A stretch of 64,000 nt of DNA from Galeruca laticollis. Taxonomy: Eukaryota; Arthropoda; Insecta; Coleoptera; Chrysomelidae. The stretch's first letter is position 1. Every line of letters starts with the position of its first letter. The position numbers were made by a program, and so were the translations under genes. Where the stretch lies: the NCBI GenBank assembly GCA_963921935.1, contig OY998175.1:160020809-160084808 (forward strand), read 5' to 3'. Below the pieces are notes generated by a model that saw only the letters and a list, made by a program, of their open reading frames with translations, had not been told where the DNA came from and made no database searches. Positions 23,818 to 33,704 of this stretch are shown here, in pieces.

Positions 23818-24980
23818 TGACTTCTTCTTTGAGTGCCGTCTCCTAGAGGAGGTTAGCGATAACATCTGCAAAACTATTTCTATTTTCAGCTGTTCTTATT
23901 AAGGTCGTCCATGTTTGTCCATTGCCTAATATTTCGCAGCCAGGAAATTTGTCTTCTACCTGGCCCTCGCCTACCTTCGATCTTCCCCTTCATTATGAGT
24001 TGCAGAAGTATGTATTTAGGATTTCGTAAAATATGTCCTAGGTAAGCGGTTTTGCGTCTTTTGATAGATATTATTAACTTTCGATCTCTCTGCATTCGCC
24101 TCACAACTTCTTCATTGCGGATTCTGTCAGTCCATGGAATTTTCAGCATTCCGCGAAATACCCACATTTGAAAGGCCTCTAAACGTATCATAGAGCTAAC
24201 TTTCAGTGTCCAGGCCTCCATTCCGTAAAGTAAAGTACTGCAGACATAACACTTTGCCATTCGGTACCTCAATTCTAGACTTAAGTCTCGAGATGACAAG
24301 AGGGGTCTCAATTTATCAAAAATAGACCTGGCTTGTTCTATATTCTTGAGCGTATCTCATTTTCCGAATCCAAGGAATCGTTTACCAGACAGCCCAAATA
24401 TTTAAACTTGATAACCTTTTCGATTGTTTCGTTGTATCTTAAGATATTGCATGGAATATTTGAACTTCTTAATATTACCATTGTTTTGGTCTTTTTTGTG
24501 TTGATGCGCAGTCCCCACATGTCTCATGCTTCGACGAGTTTATTAAGCAATGCTTGCAAACTTCCCTGGCTGTCAGCTATGATCACTGTATCGTCGGCAT
24601 ACCTAATATTGTTTATTACGTCTCCGTTGACTTTGATTCCTTTGGCAGTACATTAAAGTGTGCTATCAAAAATAAAATTTGAGTAAAGATTAAATAGCAA
24701 CGGTGAAAGGACGCAACCCTGCCTAATGCCCTTCTCTATTTTAATAGGATCCGCATGTCCCACAGTTATTTCCATAGTTGGCGTCTGATTCCAGTATAAC
24801 TCCCTTAAAATATTGATGTCATTTTGATCTAGACCCTTCTTACTGATATATTCATTTAAATGCTTATGATTAATTCGGTCGAAAGCTTTTTCATAATCAA
24901 TAAAACACAAAAACACGTCCTTTTGTTGGTCTCTGCTGGCTAGACAGACAGATCCAGAGCAATAGGAAAACACTAATACC
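23818..24980 (-). pseudogene. 5'-truncated non-LTR retrotransposon (RT and C-terminus)
   Basis: The minus-strand RT begins inside the palm: VFLCFIDYEKAFDRINHK (catalytic D) and IRQGCVLSPLLFNLYSNFIF at 24900-24660. After a shift come YADDTVIIADS (catalytic DD), TKKTKTMVI and FKYLGCLVNDSLDSENEI, then the C-terminal LRYRMAKCYVCSTLLYGMEA and RNEEVVRRMQRDRKLI. The last part is GRRGPGRRQISWL, an Arg-rich tail common in these insect LINEs. The 3' end near 23820 reads AAGAAGAAG after a GGAGACGGCACTC stretch. The 5' end is cut at about 24980, as in many LINE insertions. Frames break at 24650, 24525 and 24325. It belongs to a different family from the RTE-like copy at 5.9-8.3 kb, where RQGD replaces RQGC. 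Confidence 0.85.
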
Positions 24981-24984
24981 TCAC

Positions 24985-25560
24985 ATGAAAGGGGCTAAAC
25001 AAAATGGGAAAATACATACATGTCAGACAACAAATCAATAATAGAGGATAAGTGTATAACAGGAAAAGCTTCGAACAGGAAGAAGAAAATTACGAGAAAT
25101 TCGAAGAGGTAGGAAGGAAAAGGAATGTAACCGATAATTTACCTAAAACAAAGAAATACAAAAATTACAAAACAGGGTAATTCTTCAAAAAATTAATAGA
25201 CGGGAATACAGCGGGTCGGAGAAATGAAGACGGAAAATGCAATGAAAATAGGACGAATTCAAACAAAGAAGTAGGACATAAAACAACATACTAGATGAAT
25301 AAAGAGTCAACGGACAAACACGCTAAATAAAAAGACAAGAACCAAAAGGAATAATGATGGAGAGAAAGGTGATAAAAGCGATGAAACCAGTAAAAAACAG
25401 AGAGCAGTGTAAAACACAAAAAAAAACCAGATAGATCAAAAGAAAATGAAATGAGGAAGATGGCAAAAGACAGAAGACAGTGGAAAAGATGGCTAAAAGA
25501 GGGACCGGAATCCCTATCCGACACCTAAGAAGGTAAAGGGAAATGAGAAGACAAAGTTTA
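24985..25560. repeat. Purine-rich degenerate repeat
   Basis: The plus strand is strikingly rich in A and G for about 570 bp (runs such as AGGAAGAAGAAAATTACGAG). One frame near 25440-25530 reads RRQWKRWLKEGPESLSDT, which may be a coding remnant of an unidentified retroelement. Confidence 0.35.
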
Positions 25561-25792
25561 ATATTTGTTGATTCTTACTATGTATACACAGGTATTTTAA
25601 CATACTTGTTTACCAAAAATAGTAATAAAATGATGGATGAACTGACATTTGTTTTTTATGGTTAAAATTTGAATGTTGTAGCAGATGAACCGTCACCACT
25701 GTCTGCCCCTGCTATCCACGCAACCACCCTTACATATTACTACATAGGCACCGCTCACACAGTGTCTCCATCGGATTACGACACCCTCTCGT

Positions 25793-25815
25793 AGATGGCG
25801 TACGTTACGCCATCT
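25793..25815. repeat. Short perfect palindrome
   Basis: AGATGGCGTA and TACGCCATCT flank a 3 bp centre inside a slightly GC-richer stretch. No gene context; possibly the terminus of an old MITE. Confidence 0.35.
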
Positions 25816-26019
25816 GTGCCTGACCGTAACCTTCGTCTATAGGTAGTACAAAGAAACACCAACAACATGAAGAATATTAACATGTGACTTGGATTTTTAT
25901 TAACAAATTATACTTGTTATTTGTTACAATGTAAAGTTTGAATGTACGAAGAAGCAATCAACAGTTTACATTATTCATAGATACATACATGAAATTTTTA
26001 AAAGACATTGACATAAAGC

Positions 26020-26490
26020 AATTTTTAAAATACATCACTTATCCTTATCCGTATACGTAACATAACAGAGATACGTAACTAATTATAAAGCAAATGCGTG
26101 TAACGTAACCATTTCTTGGATTTTAACTTTTAATCTAATAAATATTCCATCTGCTTGGATCTTCGTAGGAATGTGCCCCGATATTTCCCTCAGCAAAATA
26201 ATGTCATTGCCACTGTAAAAAAGTCTTATTCGTTTTAAATCCATTATTCTATATCAAATTAGTAGTTTGTTATGTTCATTAAAAATAAGGTTATGATTTT
26301 TGAGCATACAACATCACTTTTGTCGTTTGGCCATTGAAAAACGAGAACATAGAACATAAGAATGCAATACGATACGTTAGGTACGTGTGACGGATTGATA
26401 CGTTTCACGTAACGTAACGAAACCCACGTATCGCTTCTGCACATGCGCATTGCGATACGGATACGTATAAGTGGTGATTTTTAAAATTCC
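26020..26490. mobile_element. 470 bp TIR MITE with TACGTAAC subterminal repeats
   Basis: The ends match inverted: AATTTTTAAAATACATCACT on the left and the complement of CACTTATACG plus GTGGTGATTTTTAAAATT on the right. Inside both ends are many TACGTAAC/GTTACGT-type motifs and TATCCGTAT. There is no coding capacity. The target duplication is not clear. Confidence 0.65.
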
Positions 26491-26923
26491 ATTTTGTCCC
26501 TATTTATACAGACTGTCCGTAAAGTAAGCAATAAACTCGATATTTTCAAAACCAAAGGTCTTTTTACAAAAACCTGAAACATGTCGATTTTTAATTTTAA
26601 TATTCTACATTTTACAACAAAATTTCATTATATATTAATGTGATGACGTCATAGGTAATTTTTTTTTAAAGTATTTTGTGTCAGTTTTAGATAATTCGTA
26701 ACGAGCTGTTTCCGAAAAGTTATAATACTTGGGGTGTAACTAACGTTCAGTAACTGTTAAATAATAATAATATATGTTTATTCACTAGAAATTACAAAGT
26801 ATAACAAATGTAGATCAAAAATCGTAAATAAACACAATGCCCCACAGGAGCTGTAAAAATAGGACACTAGTTGTATTAATTCGTAAATTTTCTGCAGTAT
26901 TGCTTCGAATTAATTTGAAGTAG

Positions 26924-27335
26924 AATAGTATATTGTGCAAAAAGTGGGAAAAGTTTAACTTTTGTCACGAGTGTGGAAGTTTGTGGCACGAGCCAAGGGC
27001 GAGGGGCGCAAACACACGAGTGAGAAAAGTACTTTTCCCACATGTTGCACACTATACTTTTTCTACAACTGCACAAATTTAAAGAATACAAGTAAATAGT
27101 TTTGTAGAAAAAGTCTAAGCATCGACGACCACCCACCGAAAACGGCTGGGCATCGAGTATAAGTTTCTGAAATTGGCTGGGCATCGAGGATCCCCTACTG
27201 GATTCTCCATATAAATGTATGTAGTGTGGGCACAGTGCCGTGAGAAATAATATTTCTCATAGTGTGAGCAATATATGGTTTTGAAATTAAGTAAGCTATG
27301 AGAAATATGCTACTTTTCATAGCAGTTGTAGAAAA
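26924..27335. mobile_element. Hairpin plus TIR MITE, copy 2 (with hairpin H2)
   Basis: AATAGTATATT at 26924-26934, then a hairpin whose arms match (GTGCAAAAAGTGGGAAAAGT versus ACTTTTCCCACATGTTGCAC) around a GC-rich apex containing GGCGAGGGGCGC, then ACTATACTTTTTCTAC ending 27066. The next 270 bp are nearly identical to 17109-17380 and end in CAGTTGTAGAAAAA. This copy has a longer hairpin core than the one at 17042. Confidence 0.75.
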
Positions 27336-27564
27336 AATGAATTTAAGTGTAAAGCAAAAAATTGACATACTTTTGATGATTGGGTATGGAGACAGATCGC
27401 GAACTCAGATGGAAGTGTGTAACTTATTTAATGAAAAATATTCAGAAAGACGCATAACGCAGTCAACAGTAAGTAAGATTGAAAAGAAATTGGCATACAA
27501 AACCTACCGGGTATTAACTTCAATTCAAGTCTCCCTATCTCGCAAAAAAAGCAGTAATTTTTAG
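27331..27564 (+). pseudogene. Mariner-like transposase N-terminal domain (DUF4817-type)
   Basis: The frame after the MITE reads MNLSVKQKIDILLMIGYGDR, then EVCNLFNEKYSERRITQSTV and SKIEKKL. This is the first helix-turn-helix of insect mariner-like transposases (a K.DIL...GYGD.R.TQ.EVC.LFN.KY...I.QSTVSKI pattern). Homology ends at about residue 60, after which the frame runs into unrelated sequence and stops at 27564. No catalytic domain follows. It directly abuts the MITE end (TTGTAGAAAAAATG), so the apparent start codon overlaps the MITE terminus. Short but well matched. Confidence 0.6.
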
Positions 27565-27797
27565 TTTGGCTGTACAGTTGATCAGATGCTGAATTTAGAT
27601 ATAAAGCTATTGATAGATCAAAAACCAGAAAAAATCATTATCATGTAGAAATAATAAATAAAAGATTCAATAAAAAGGATAAACGGAACCTAAACATCAA
27701 AATGTAAAACATCTATCTTTACCATATGTATATGTACAGTGTATCCCCAATCTATGTGAGTGATTATTATATTTTTATACTTTCAAACTAAACTCAT

Positions 27798-27943
27798 AAT
27801 AGTATATTACGTAACAAGAGTTGTAAGTAACCCATTACGCTCGAAATGAAAAAGTTTATGCACGAAGCCGCGCAGCGGTGAGTGCATAAATTTCGAGTGC
27901 GTAATGGGCTTACAACTCGTGTAACGTACTATACTTTTTCTAC
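27798..27943. repeat. GC-tipped hairpin element H3
   Basis: AATAGTATATT (27798-27808) and ACTATACTTTTTCTAC (27928-27943) flank near-palindromic arms (ACGTAACAAGAGTTGTAAG, CCCATTACGCTCGAAAT ... ATTTCGAGTGCGTAATGGG). The apex is GAAGCCGCGCAGCGGTGAG. The core contains TTTCGAGTGCGTAA, which also occurs at the left end of the recombinase element (about 28492). Confidence 0.75.
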
Positions 27944-28513
27944 GCCTATTCATTTTCTTCCATTACCTAAAAAAACATCGCAATCATTTAAACTTTATTA
28001 CAATAGTTGTTAATAACAACTGAACAATTATTGTAAATCGATTTGGCTTTATTATTTAATGGTGATGAACGGTTATTTATAATTGTATTATATTTTGTTC
28101 AAGAAATTGACAATATAAATGACTAGACATTCATTTTCATAGCATGCTACTTAAGAAAACGTGTCCTATTTTTAAAGAAATTGCATAATGTGCCTAAATA
28201 TATCTCGCTAATGCTTAAAGTTATTATGTTTTTTAATTGACTAAATTTATGTAAATAGACCAAATCAAGTCTTACGTAAATATAAATTTGATTGTAATTT
28301 AATTAAACCAAGAAATTTAATTTTTCGTCTCAAAACGCACGTGTATGTTATAGAGATCTCATTACGTGCATGTTATTGTTAAATGTCATTTACAAGGAAT
28401 GTTGACAGTGCGATTTTTGACGTTTACAGACATGGGCGTATAAAAAATATTTTTTCTACTACCGTGCGTAAAATACGAACTTTAGACACACTTTCGAGTG
28501 CGTAAAACTTTAG

Positions 28514-28562
28514 TTTACGCACTAGTGCGTAAAGAGTATTTCTTTACGCTCTAGTGCGTAAA
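28514..28562. repeat. Left palindrome pair TTTACGCACTAGTGCGTAAA
   Basis: A perfect 20 bp palindrome at 28514-28533 and a one-base variant at 28543-28562, start-to-start spacing 29 bp. They match the right-end pair exactly in sequence and spacing, suggesting recombinase or regulator binding sites. Confidence 0.85.
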
Positions 28563-28939
28563 GAAAAAGTTCCAATTTGTATGTAGTTCTAGCTATTCTT
28601 ATAAAAATATAGGTAGGTATAATAAACGGATATTAAATCTGTTTTTTAAATCAGAGATTGAAACATATAGAATTCAGTAAAGTGCATACCTAATAATTTA
28701 ATAAATAATTATTGTGTACTGAATAATAGAATAGGGTGCATAAGTGGTATCTATATAAGTTGGCTGTGAGTGACTGACATTTCCTCGTGCATTGAATTTG
28801 ACATTTAAAACTTAAATTGAGATCTTCCGATTATACCTATTAAGGTAAGCAAAAGTATTGAACATTTTTAGGAAACTATGATGTTATTTTAGATTCTTTT
28901 TTTAGATATCGTAACAGATAAGTACATATAATTATAAAG

Positions 28940-30398
28940 ATGGATTCCTCTGACGATATCTCAGAAGATTATTTCGCAAATACACCACCAAACATATTAG
29001 ACGTAGCACAGAATGCTTCCAATGATTTATTGCCCCAAAAATCTGCGAATATTTACGAATCAAAATACAATTTGTTTAAAGAATGGTGTAGGAAAAATAA
29101 AATAACAAAATATTCCGAAAATGTTCTTGTGGCATATTTTTCAAGCGAATTGAAACACTACCAACCATCCACAACATGGTCGATATTTTCAATGTTGAAG
29201 ACTACTTTAAAAATCAAAGATAATATTGATATTTCTAAATTTTATAAATTAGTTGCTCTTATTAAAAATAAAAGCAAAGGGCACAAAGTTAAGAAATCAA
29301 AAATTTTGGAAAAAGATCACTTGGTAACATTTCTCGAGACGGCTCCTGATTCGACGTTTCTAATGATTAAAGTAAGTATAATTTACAATAGTAAGTACCT
29401 GTATTTCATATATAAACAGTTTCCAATAAATTTCATATAAAAAAAATTCTACTTCATAGAATTTTCAGAGAAATGTTTTCCTATTACGTTTGTATATGTA
29501 CTCAACTTTCACAACGTATAGTGTAGTTATCCGTAGCGTAGTGGCTAAGGTGCGAGACTCACATGCGGGAGGACCCAGGTTCAAGTCGCGCTCATGCCAC
29601 TTTTTTAATTTTGTGTTAATTTTTAGTGATAATTATTTTTAGGTGGCTTTTATAATTGGTATTTCCGGCGCATGCCGAAGAGAAGAGTTGACAAAACTAA
29701 CAATAACAGATATTGAAGATAAGGAAACAATATTAATCATTAGAATTCCTGAAACTAAAAATGGGACAGAAAGGGTTTTTACTATTTTAAATCCAACTAA
29801 TTCAAAAATAGATTATTTGGCTTTTATTAGAAAATATATTGCTTTAAGACCTCCTATGGTGGATACTTCCAGATTCTTTTTAAAATATGTAAATAATAAA
29901 TGCACAAAACAACCAGTGGGTATAAACACATTTGGCAAAATGCCATCTATTATAGCAAAGTACCTTAATTTACCTGATCCAGCCATGTATACAGGACATT
30001 GTTTTAGAAGGTCATCGGCCACCATGTTAGCGAACTCTGGAGGAGACCTCCTAACCGTAAAGAAACACGGAGGCTGGAAGTCGTCTACAGTTGCAGAGAG
30101 CTACGTAGACTCTACATTAACTAAACGAAATAATATTTCTAATTTAATATTAATGGATGATGATAATAATTTCCCTTGTACATCCCAAAATAATGGTAAT
30201 ACGATTTTATTGGAAGATAACACCCTTTCTACTACATCCACCCTTGCTACCGGCAATTCTTCATCCTATGGATTAGCTAACATTAGCAATACTACTGTAG
30301 TTTCTAAATCCACGGACAACTCTTTAGAGCAAGCTAAAGGATTAAAATTTATTAACTGCACAAATTGCACCTTCAATATTGATATTGTTAATAACTGA
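28940..30398 (+). CDS. Tyrosine recombinase (Crypton-like), two exons
   Basis: Exon 1 spans 28940-29371 and exon 2 spans 29643-30398, joined in phase 0 at consensus sites (AAA|GTAAGT and TTTTTAG|GTG). Together they encode about 395 residues with no internal stop. Residues about 35-140 form a helical core-binding domain (KYNLFKEWCRKNKITKY, FSSELKHYQPSTTWSIFSML). The catalytic domain begins in exon 2 with GACRREELTKL (first catalytic Arg). It continues with TGHCFRRSSATMLANSGGD (His-x-x-Arg), KKHGGWKSSTVAESYVDS (His/Trp region and nucleophilic Tyr), and ends with FINCTNCTFNIDI, a tail seen in related insect proteins. All core residues are present. The enzyme would cut and rejoin DNA through a 3'-phosphotyrosine. 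It lies between matched palindrome pairs and is the only intact transposase-like gene in the window. It could also be a domesticated recombinase, but the flanking inverted ends favour a mobile element. Confidence 0.85.
29527..29601 (+). other. tRNA-like sequence with pol III A and B boxes inside the recombinase intron
   Basis: TAGCGTAGTGG fits the A-box consensus and GGTTCAAGTCG fits the B-box except for the last base, with normal tRNA spacing. A GCGAGACTCACATGCGGGA stretch sits in the anticodon-arm position. The 5' and 3' ends do not pair into a good acceptor stem, so it is probably a tRNA-derived relic (SINE head) rather than a functional tRNA. Confidence 0.6.
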
Positions 30399-30528
30399 AT
30401 TCGTCTGTTGTTTTATTAATTTGTTCTAATTTTGATTAAAATGTTCAAAATATTAATCAATATATAATATATTTTATTAGGAATCAATAAAAGCGTTATA
30501 ATTTCTTCTAAAGAAAACTTAAACTTAC

Positions 30529-30577
30529 TTTACGCACTAGTGCGTAAAGAAACATACTTTACGCACTAGTGCGTAAA
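30529..30577. repeat. Right palindrome pair TTTACGCACTAGTGCGTAAA
   Basis: Two perfect 20 bp copies at 30529-30548 and 30558-30577, 29 bp apart start to start, mirroring the left pair of the recombinase element. Confidence 0.9.
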
Positions 30578-30633
30578 GAAAATTACTAATAAACTTCTGT
30601 ATATTGATAAAATTTTCGGTAGTAGAAAAAATA

Positions 30634-30757
30634 TTGTATGCAATTCGTGTGTAAATGCCTTTTTTCGACTCATGTGATTGTCGCATTCGCCTGCGGCTCA
30701 TGCGACAATATTCACATTCGTCGAAAAAAGGCTACTTTACACACTTGTTACATAAAT
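30634..30757. repeat. GC-tipped hairpin element H4
   Basis: Starts within the right terminus of the recombinase element (GTAGAAAAAATATTGTATGC). Arms of about 50 bp (GTGTGTAAATGCCTTTTTTC, GATTGTCGCAT ... ATGCGACAAT, GAAAAAAGGC) flank the apex TCGCCTGCGGCTC. The abutment suggests that hairpin and transposon ends share sequence. Confidence 0.7.
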
Positions 30758-31098
30758 AACTATTTCAATTCTCAAACCTTAATCATTTATTACAGCATTT
30801 CAACTTAATTATTATGATGAATAATTAAGTCGTACTCAAAACAACTGCGTTAAAAAGAATCATAGGAACGATGAAATAAAACAATATAGTTTGTTTAAAT
30901 CTTCATATATTTGAACTAATGTTCAATTTAAACTTGTTGACGCGTTTCACTAACACAGTAGCTTTGTCAAAACGAATGAAGGTAAAATATAAAAATGTCT
31001 TAATATATACAGTGCTAAATCTATTTACTAAGGTTAACAATGGTATTAAAAGATATTACCTGGAAATTCATTCACTACAAACATTCCTAAGCTATCTT

Positions 31099-31500
31099 CT
31101 AGGTAAAGAGGTTCAATAAAGGAGACTGATTGATATCTATTTGATCGTTAAGGAGATTACCTGAATATTTATTTTTGTTAATCTCTAGGGCTTCTAATGA
31201 ATTTAAACTAAAGGATTTACCGACTACATGGAGAATTTCAAAATTTGGGTCGAAAATGTTTTGGTTTTCTAATAAATGATTTGAATTGTTAGAATCTAAT
31301 TTTTTGTTGTCATAGCTACGTTTGTGTTCCGAAATTCTAGTTTTAAAATTTCTAAAAGTTCTACCGATATAAATTTTATCACAATTGTCATTACCACATT
31401 TTAATTTATAAACTCCTGATTTGTTTAATTTTGAAGATTTAGATTTATTATTTTTAATGAATTTGGATAAATTGTGATCAGTTTTAAAGGAAATATTCAT
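31099..31500 (-). pseudogene. GIY-YIG endonuclease domain, inverted duplicate
   Basis: A 133-codon minus-strand frame with SGVYKLKCGNDNCDKIYIGR, FKTRISEHKRSYDNKK, LLENQNIF and FSLNSLEALEINKNKY ends in SPLLNLFT. It contains the GIY-type start (GVY ... YIG), the Arg in the following helix and the conserved Glu-rich C-terminal helix of Penelope endonucleases. It is a duplicate of 32258-32659 differing at few residues, and it lacks an upstream RT in its own orientation because the inversion breakpoint lies at 31574. Confidence 0.8.
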
Positions 31501-31574
31501 GTCTAAAGTTTCTAAAAATGATTTAATTTTTAAGGATGGTGTTCCAAAGTATGTTAAGCTTTTAAATTGTCTAA

Positions 31575-32158
31575 AAGTGTGTTTGAATCAAAATTATTTT
31601 CATTTCAATGGAGAGGTTTATAGCAGTAAAGATGGTTTGATTATGGGCAACCCTCTCAGCCCCCTACTAGCAGAAATATTCATGGATAATATAGAAAAAA
31701 TAATTCATGAACACCCCCTTAGTAAAAAATTTATGTACTGGCACCGATATGTGGACGACATTTTAGCTAGCTTCATCGGTACAAATAGACAATTAGAGAG
31801 CTTCATTACTTACATAAACTCGATTCACAATAATATCAAATTTACCGTAGAACTTGAACAAAATAAGTCTATAAACTTTCTAGACCTTACAATTTCAAAT
31901 ATAAATAATAAACATGATTTTTCTATATTTCATAAACCATCACATACAGATATTACAATTCATAATAGTTCGGTCCACCCATTCAGTCATAAACTAGCAG
32001 CTTTCAATAGTATGATACACAGACTCTTAACAGTCCCATTAAATATTAATAATTATACCAAAGAATTAAATATCATAAAACAAATAGCAGTTAATAAGAA
32101 TTACGATCCAAATTTAATTGACAATATCATAAATAAAAAGATAAAAAACAGACTTTAG
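31575..32158 (+). pseudogene. Penelope-like reverse transcriptase, C-terminal part
   Basis: The plus-strand frame carries NQNYFHFNGEVYSSKDGLIM, GNPLSPLLAEIFMDNIE, then WHRYVDDILASFIG (the YVDD catalytic box), NKSINFLDLTISN, FHKPSHTDITIHNSS and HKLAAFNSMIHRLLTVPL. These are diagnostic of Penelope-type RTs. The open frame extends upstream to 31499, but those 25 codons are antisense to the inverted arm and are not genuine RT. The frame ends with TAG at 32156-32158, and translation beyond that stop continues in the same frame into the endonuclease, so one point mutation separates the two domains. The N-terminal fingers of the RT are missing. Confidence 0.85.
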
Positions 32159-32257
32159 AACAAGTATTCCCTTCAGATAAAAATTAGACAATTTAAAAGC
32201 TTAACATACTTTGGAACACCATCCTTAAAAATTAAATCATTTTTAGAAACTTTAGAC

Positions 32258-32659
32258 ATGAATATTTCCTTTAAAACTGATCACAATTTATACAAATTCA
32301 TTAAAGATAATAAATCTAAATCTTCAAAATTAAACAAATCAGGAGTTTATAAATTAAAATGTGGTAATGACAATTGTGATAAAATTTATATCGGTAGAAC
32401 TTTTAGAAATTTTAAAACTAGAATTTCGGAACACAAACGTAGCTATGACAACAAAAAATTAGATTCTAACTATTCAAATCATTTATTAGAAAACCAACAC
32501 ATTTTCGACCCAAACTTTGAAATTCTCCATGTAGTCGGTAAATCCTTTAGTTTAAATTTATTAGAAGCCCTAGAGATTAACAAAAATAAATATTCAGGTA
32601 ATCTCCTTAACGACCAAATAGATATCAATCAGTCTCCTTTATTGAACCTCTTTACCTAG
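32258..32659 (+). pseudogene. Penelope-like GIY-YIG endonuclease domain
   Basis: A 133-codon frame in the same reading frame as the RT upstream, interrupted only by the single TAG at 32156. It contains SGVYKLKCGNDNCDKIYIGR, FRNFKTRISEHKRSY, NHLLENQHIFDPNFEILHVV and LEALEINKNKYSGN. The GIY-YIG nuclease makes the target nick for Penelope elements. This right-arm copy is the one in natural RT-EN order. The apparent Met start is probably not used, since the native protein is an RT-EN fusion. Confidence 0.85.
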
Positions 32660-33029
32660 AAGATAGCTTAGGAATGTTTGTAGTGAATGAATTTCCAGGT
32701 AATATCTTTTAATAAAATTGTTAACCTTAGTAAATAGATTTAGCACTGTATATATTAAGACATTTTTATATTTTACCTTCATTCGTTTTGACAAAGCTAC
32801 TGTGTTAGTGAAACGCGTCAACAAGTTTAAATTGAACATTAGTTCAAATATATGAAGATTTAAACAAACTATATTGTTTTATTTCATCGTTCAGTATGGA
32901 TCTTCATCAAGTAAAAGCCTCATCTATTCAAGAATCATAGGACTTTTATGCAAATTTAGGAAAGTTAAATAAATTGCTGCACAAAACTCCGCTATAGAAT
33001 GGTATCCACTTTTATAGACTTTATAGTGA

Positions 33030-33700
33030 ATGAAGCACCATTTAAAAAATCAAAAATTGAAAGATCCGGAGATCGAGGAGTCCGTAGGTACCGATCCATC
33101 TTTGAGGAAAGTTATCGTCTTAAAGTGGTCTCAAAAGGGCAGAGTTGTGGCTGGGGGCACCGTCTTGTTGAAAATAATCGGAATTATGAAGGGCCAATGG
33201 AACAACATTTTCCATCAGTTCTTGAATAACTTTCTCAATGATTCCTCGGTAGGTACCGACATGCTGTGAGACCTCCGTCATAAATGATTTTGAATATGAT
33301 GAATAAAACATAAGACCCCAACTCCGAAGCACCTGTTGTGCCCTCTCAAAAATTAAATGTCGACTTTCGGCAGAACAATGTCTTGTATTATCTCGATTAA
33401 AAATTCCCGCACTTGAAAAACAACATTCATCGGACCAGATAGCAAGTCTTCCAAAATATTCATCGGTACGGATCTGCTGTAAATACCATTGGCAAAATAG
33501 GATTCGGCGCTCGGCATCGCCAGGGTATAAAAGTTCAACTATTTGGAATTTATGGGGATAATTCTTATATTTCCGAAAATTCTCTGAGCGTTAGACTTGG
33601 ATACACCAGTTGGTTCCTTTTCTTGCAAGAAGATGAAGGCGTTGCTTCTACGTAACCCAATACATTTATTTCTTTTCTGTCTCTATCTTGTTTGGTATAT
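33030..33700 (-). pseudogene. Mariner-like (DDE) transposase relic
   Basis: The minus-strand catalytic region reads, with frame changes, LAIWSDECCFSSAGIFNRDN (first catalytic Asp in WSDE), RGIIEKVIQELMENVVPLAL and YFQQDGAPSHNSALLRPL (second Asp in QQDGAPSH). The upstream LGYVEAT and KKRNQLVYPSLTLR fit the helix-turn-helix region of the same family. It corresponds to IS630/mariner-type cut-and-paste transposases. The third acidic residue region is not preserved at about 33030. No inverted ends identified. The flank at 33000 abuts the Penelope element. Confidence 0.75.
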
Positions 33701-33704
33701 GCCT

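Larger units (their letters stand above)
28446..30635. mobile_element. Crypton-like tyrosine-recombinase transposon with inverted ends
   Basis: Perfect 19 bp inverted ends, AATATTTTTTCTACTACCG at 28446-28464 and its complement at 30617-30635, enclose one intron-containing tyrosine recombinase gene. Inside each end lie two copies of the palindrome TTTACGCACTAGTGCGTAAA (28514, diverged at 28543, 30529, 30558). Extra GTGCGTAAAA half-sites are on the left. Total length is about 2.2 kb. Typical Cryptons are described as lacking terminal inverted repeats, so this terminal organisation is notable. The ends also resemble the outer flanks of hairpins H2-H4, so the true element limits could extend further. 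Confidence 0.65.
30866..32892 (+). mobile_element. Penelope-like element with a 709 bp inverted 3' duplication
   Basis: Positions 30866-31574 are a near-identical reverse complement of 32184-32892 (both 709 bp). The unique centre holds the end of a Penelope-type reverse transcriptase on the plus strand, and the right arm holds its GIY-YIG endonuclease. The outer ends read GAACGATGAAATAAAACA. Penelope insertions often carry rearranged or inverted partial copies, and this is a clear case. The 5' part of the RT is missing. The two arms differ by few bases, so the event is young or the arms were homogenised. Confidence 0.85.

Noticed and set aside
25291..25524. Minus-strand Ser/Phe/Leu-rich open frame
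   Set aside because: Antisense of the purine-rich degenerate repeat; low-complexity product with no motifs.
29527..29601. A functional tRNA gene
   Set aside because: A and B boxes are present, but the acceptor stem does not pair, so only a tRNA-like relic is reported.
31499..31574. N-terminal 25 codons of the apparent Penelope RT open frame (MSKVSKNDLIFK...)
   Set aside because: This stretch is the complement of 32184-32260 in the inverted arm, so the frame extension is accidental and not RT.
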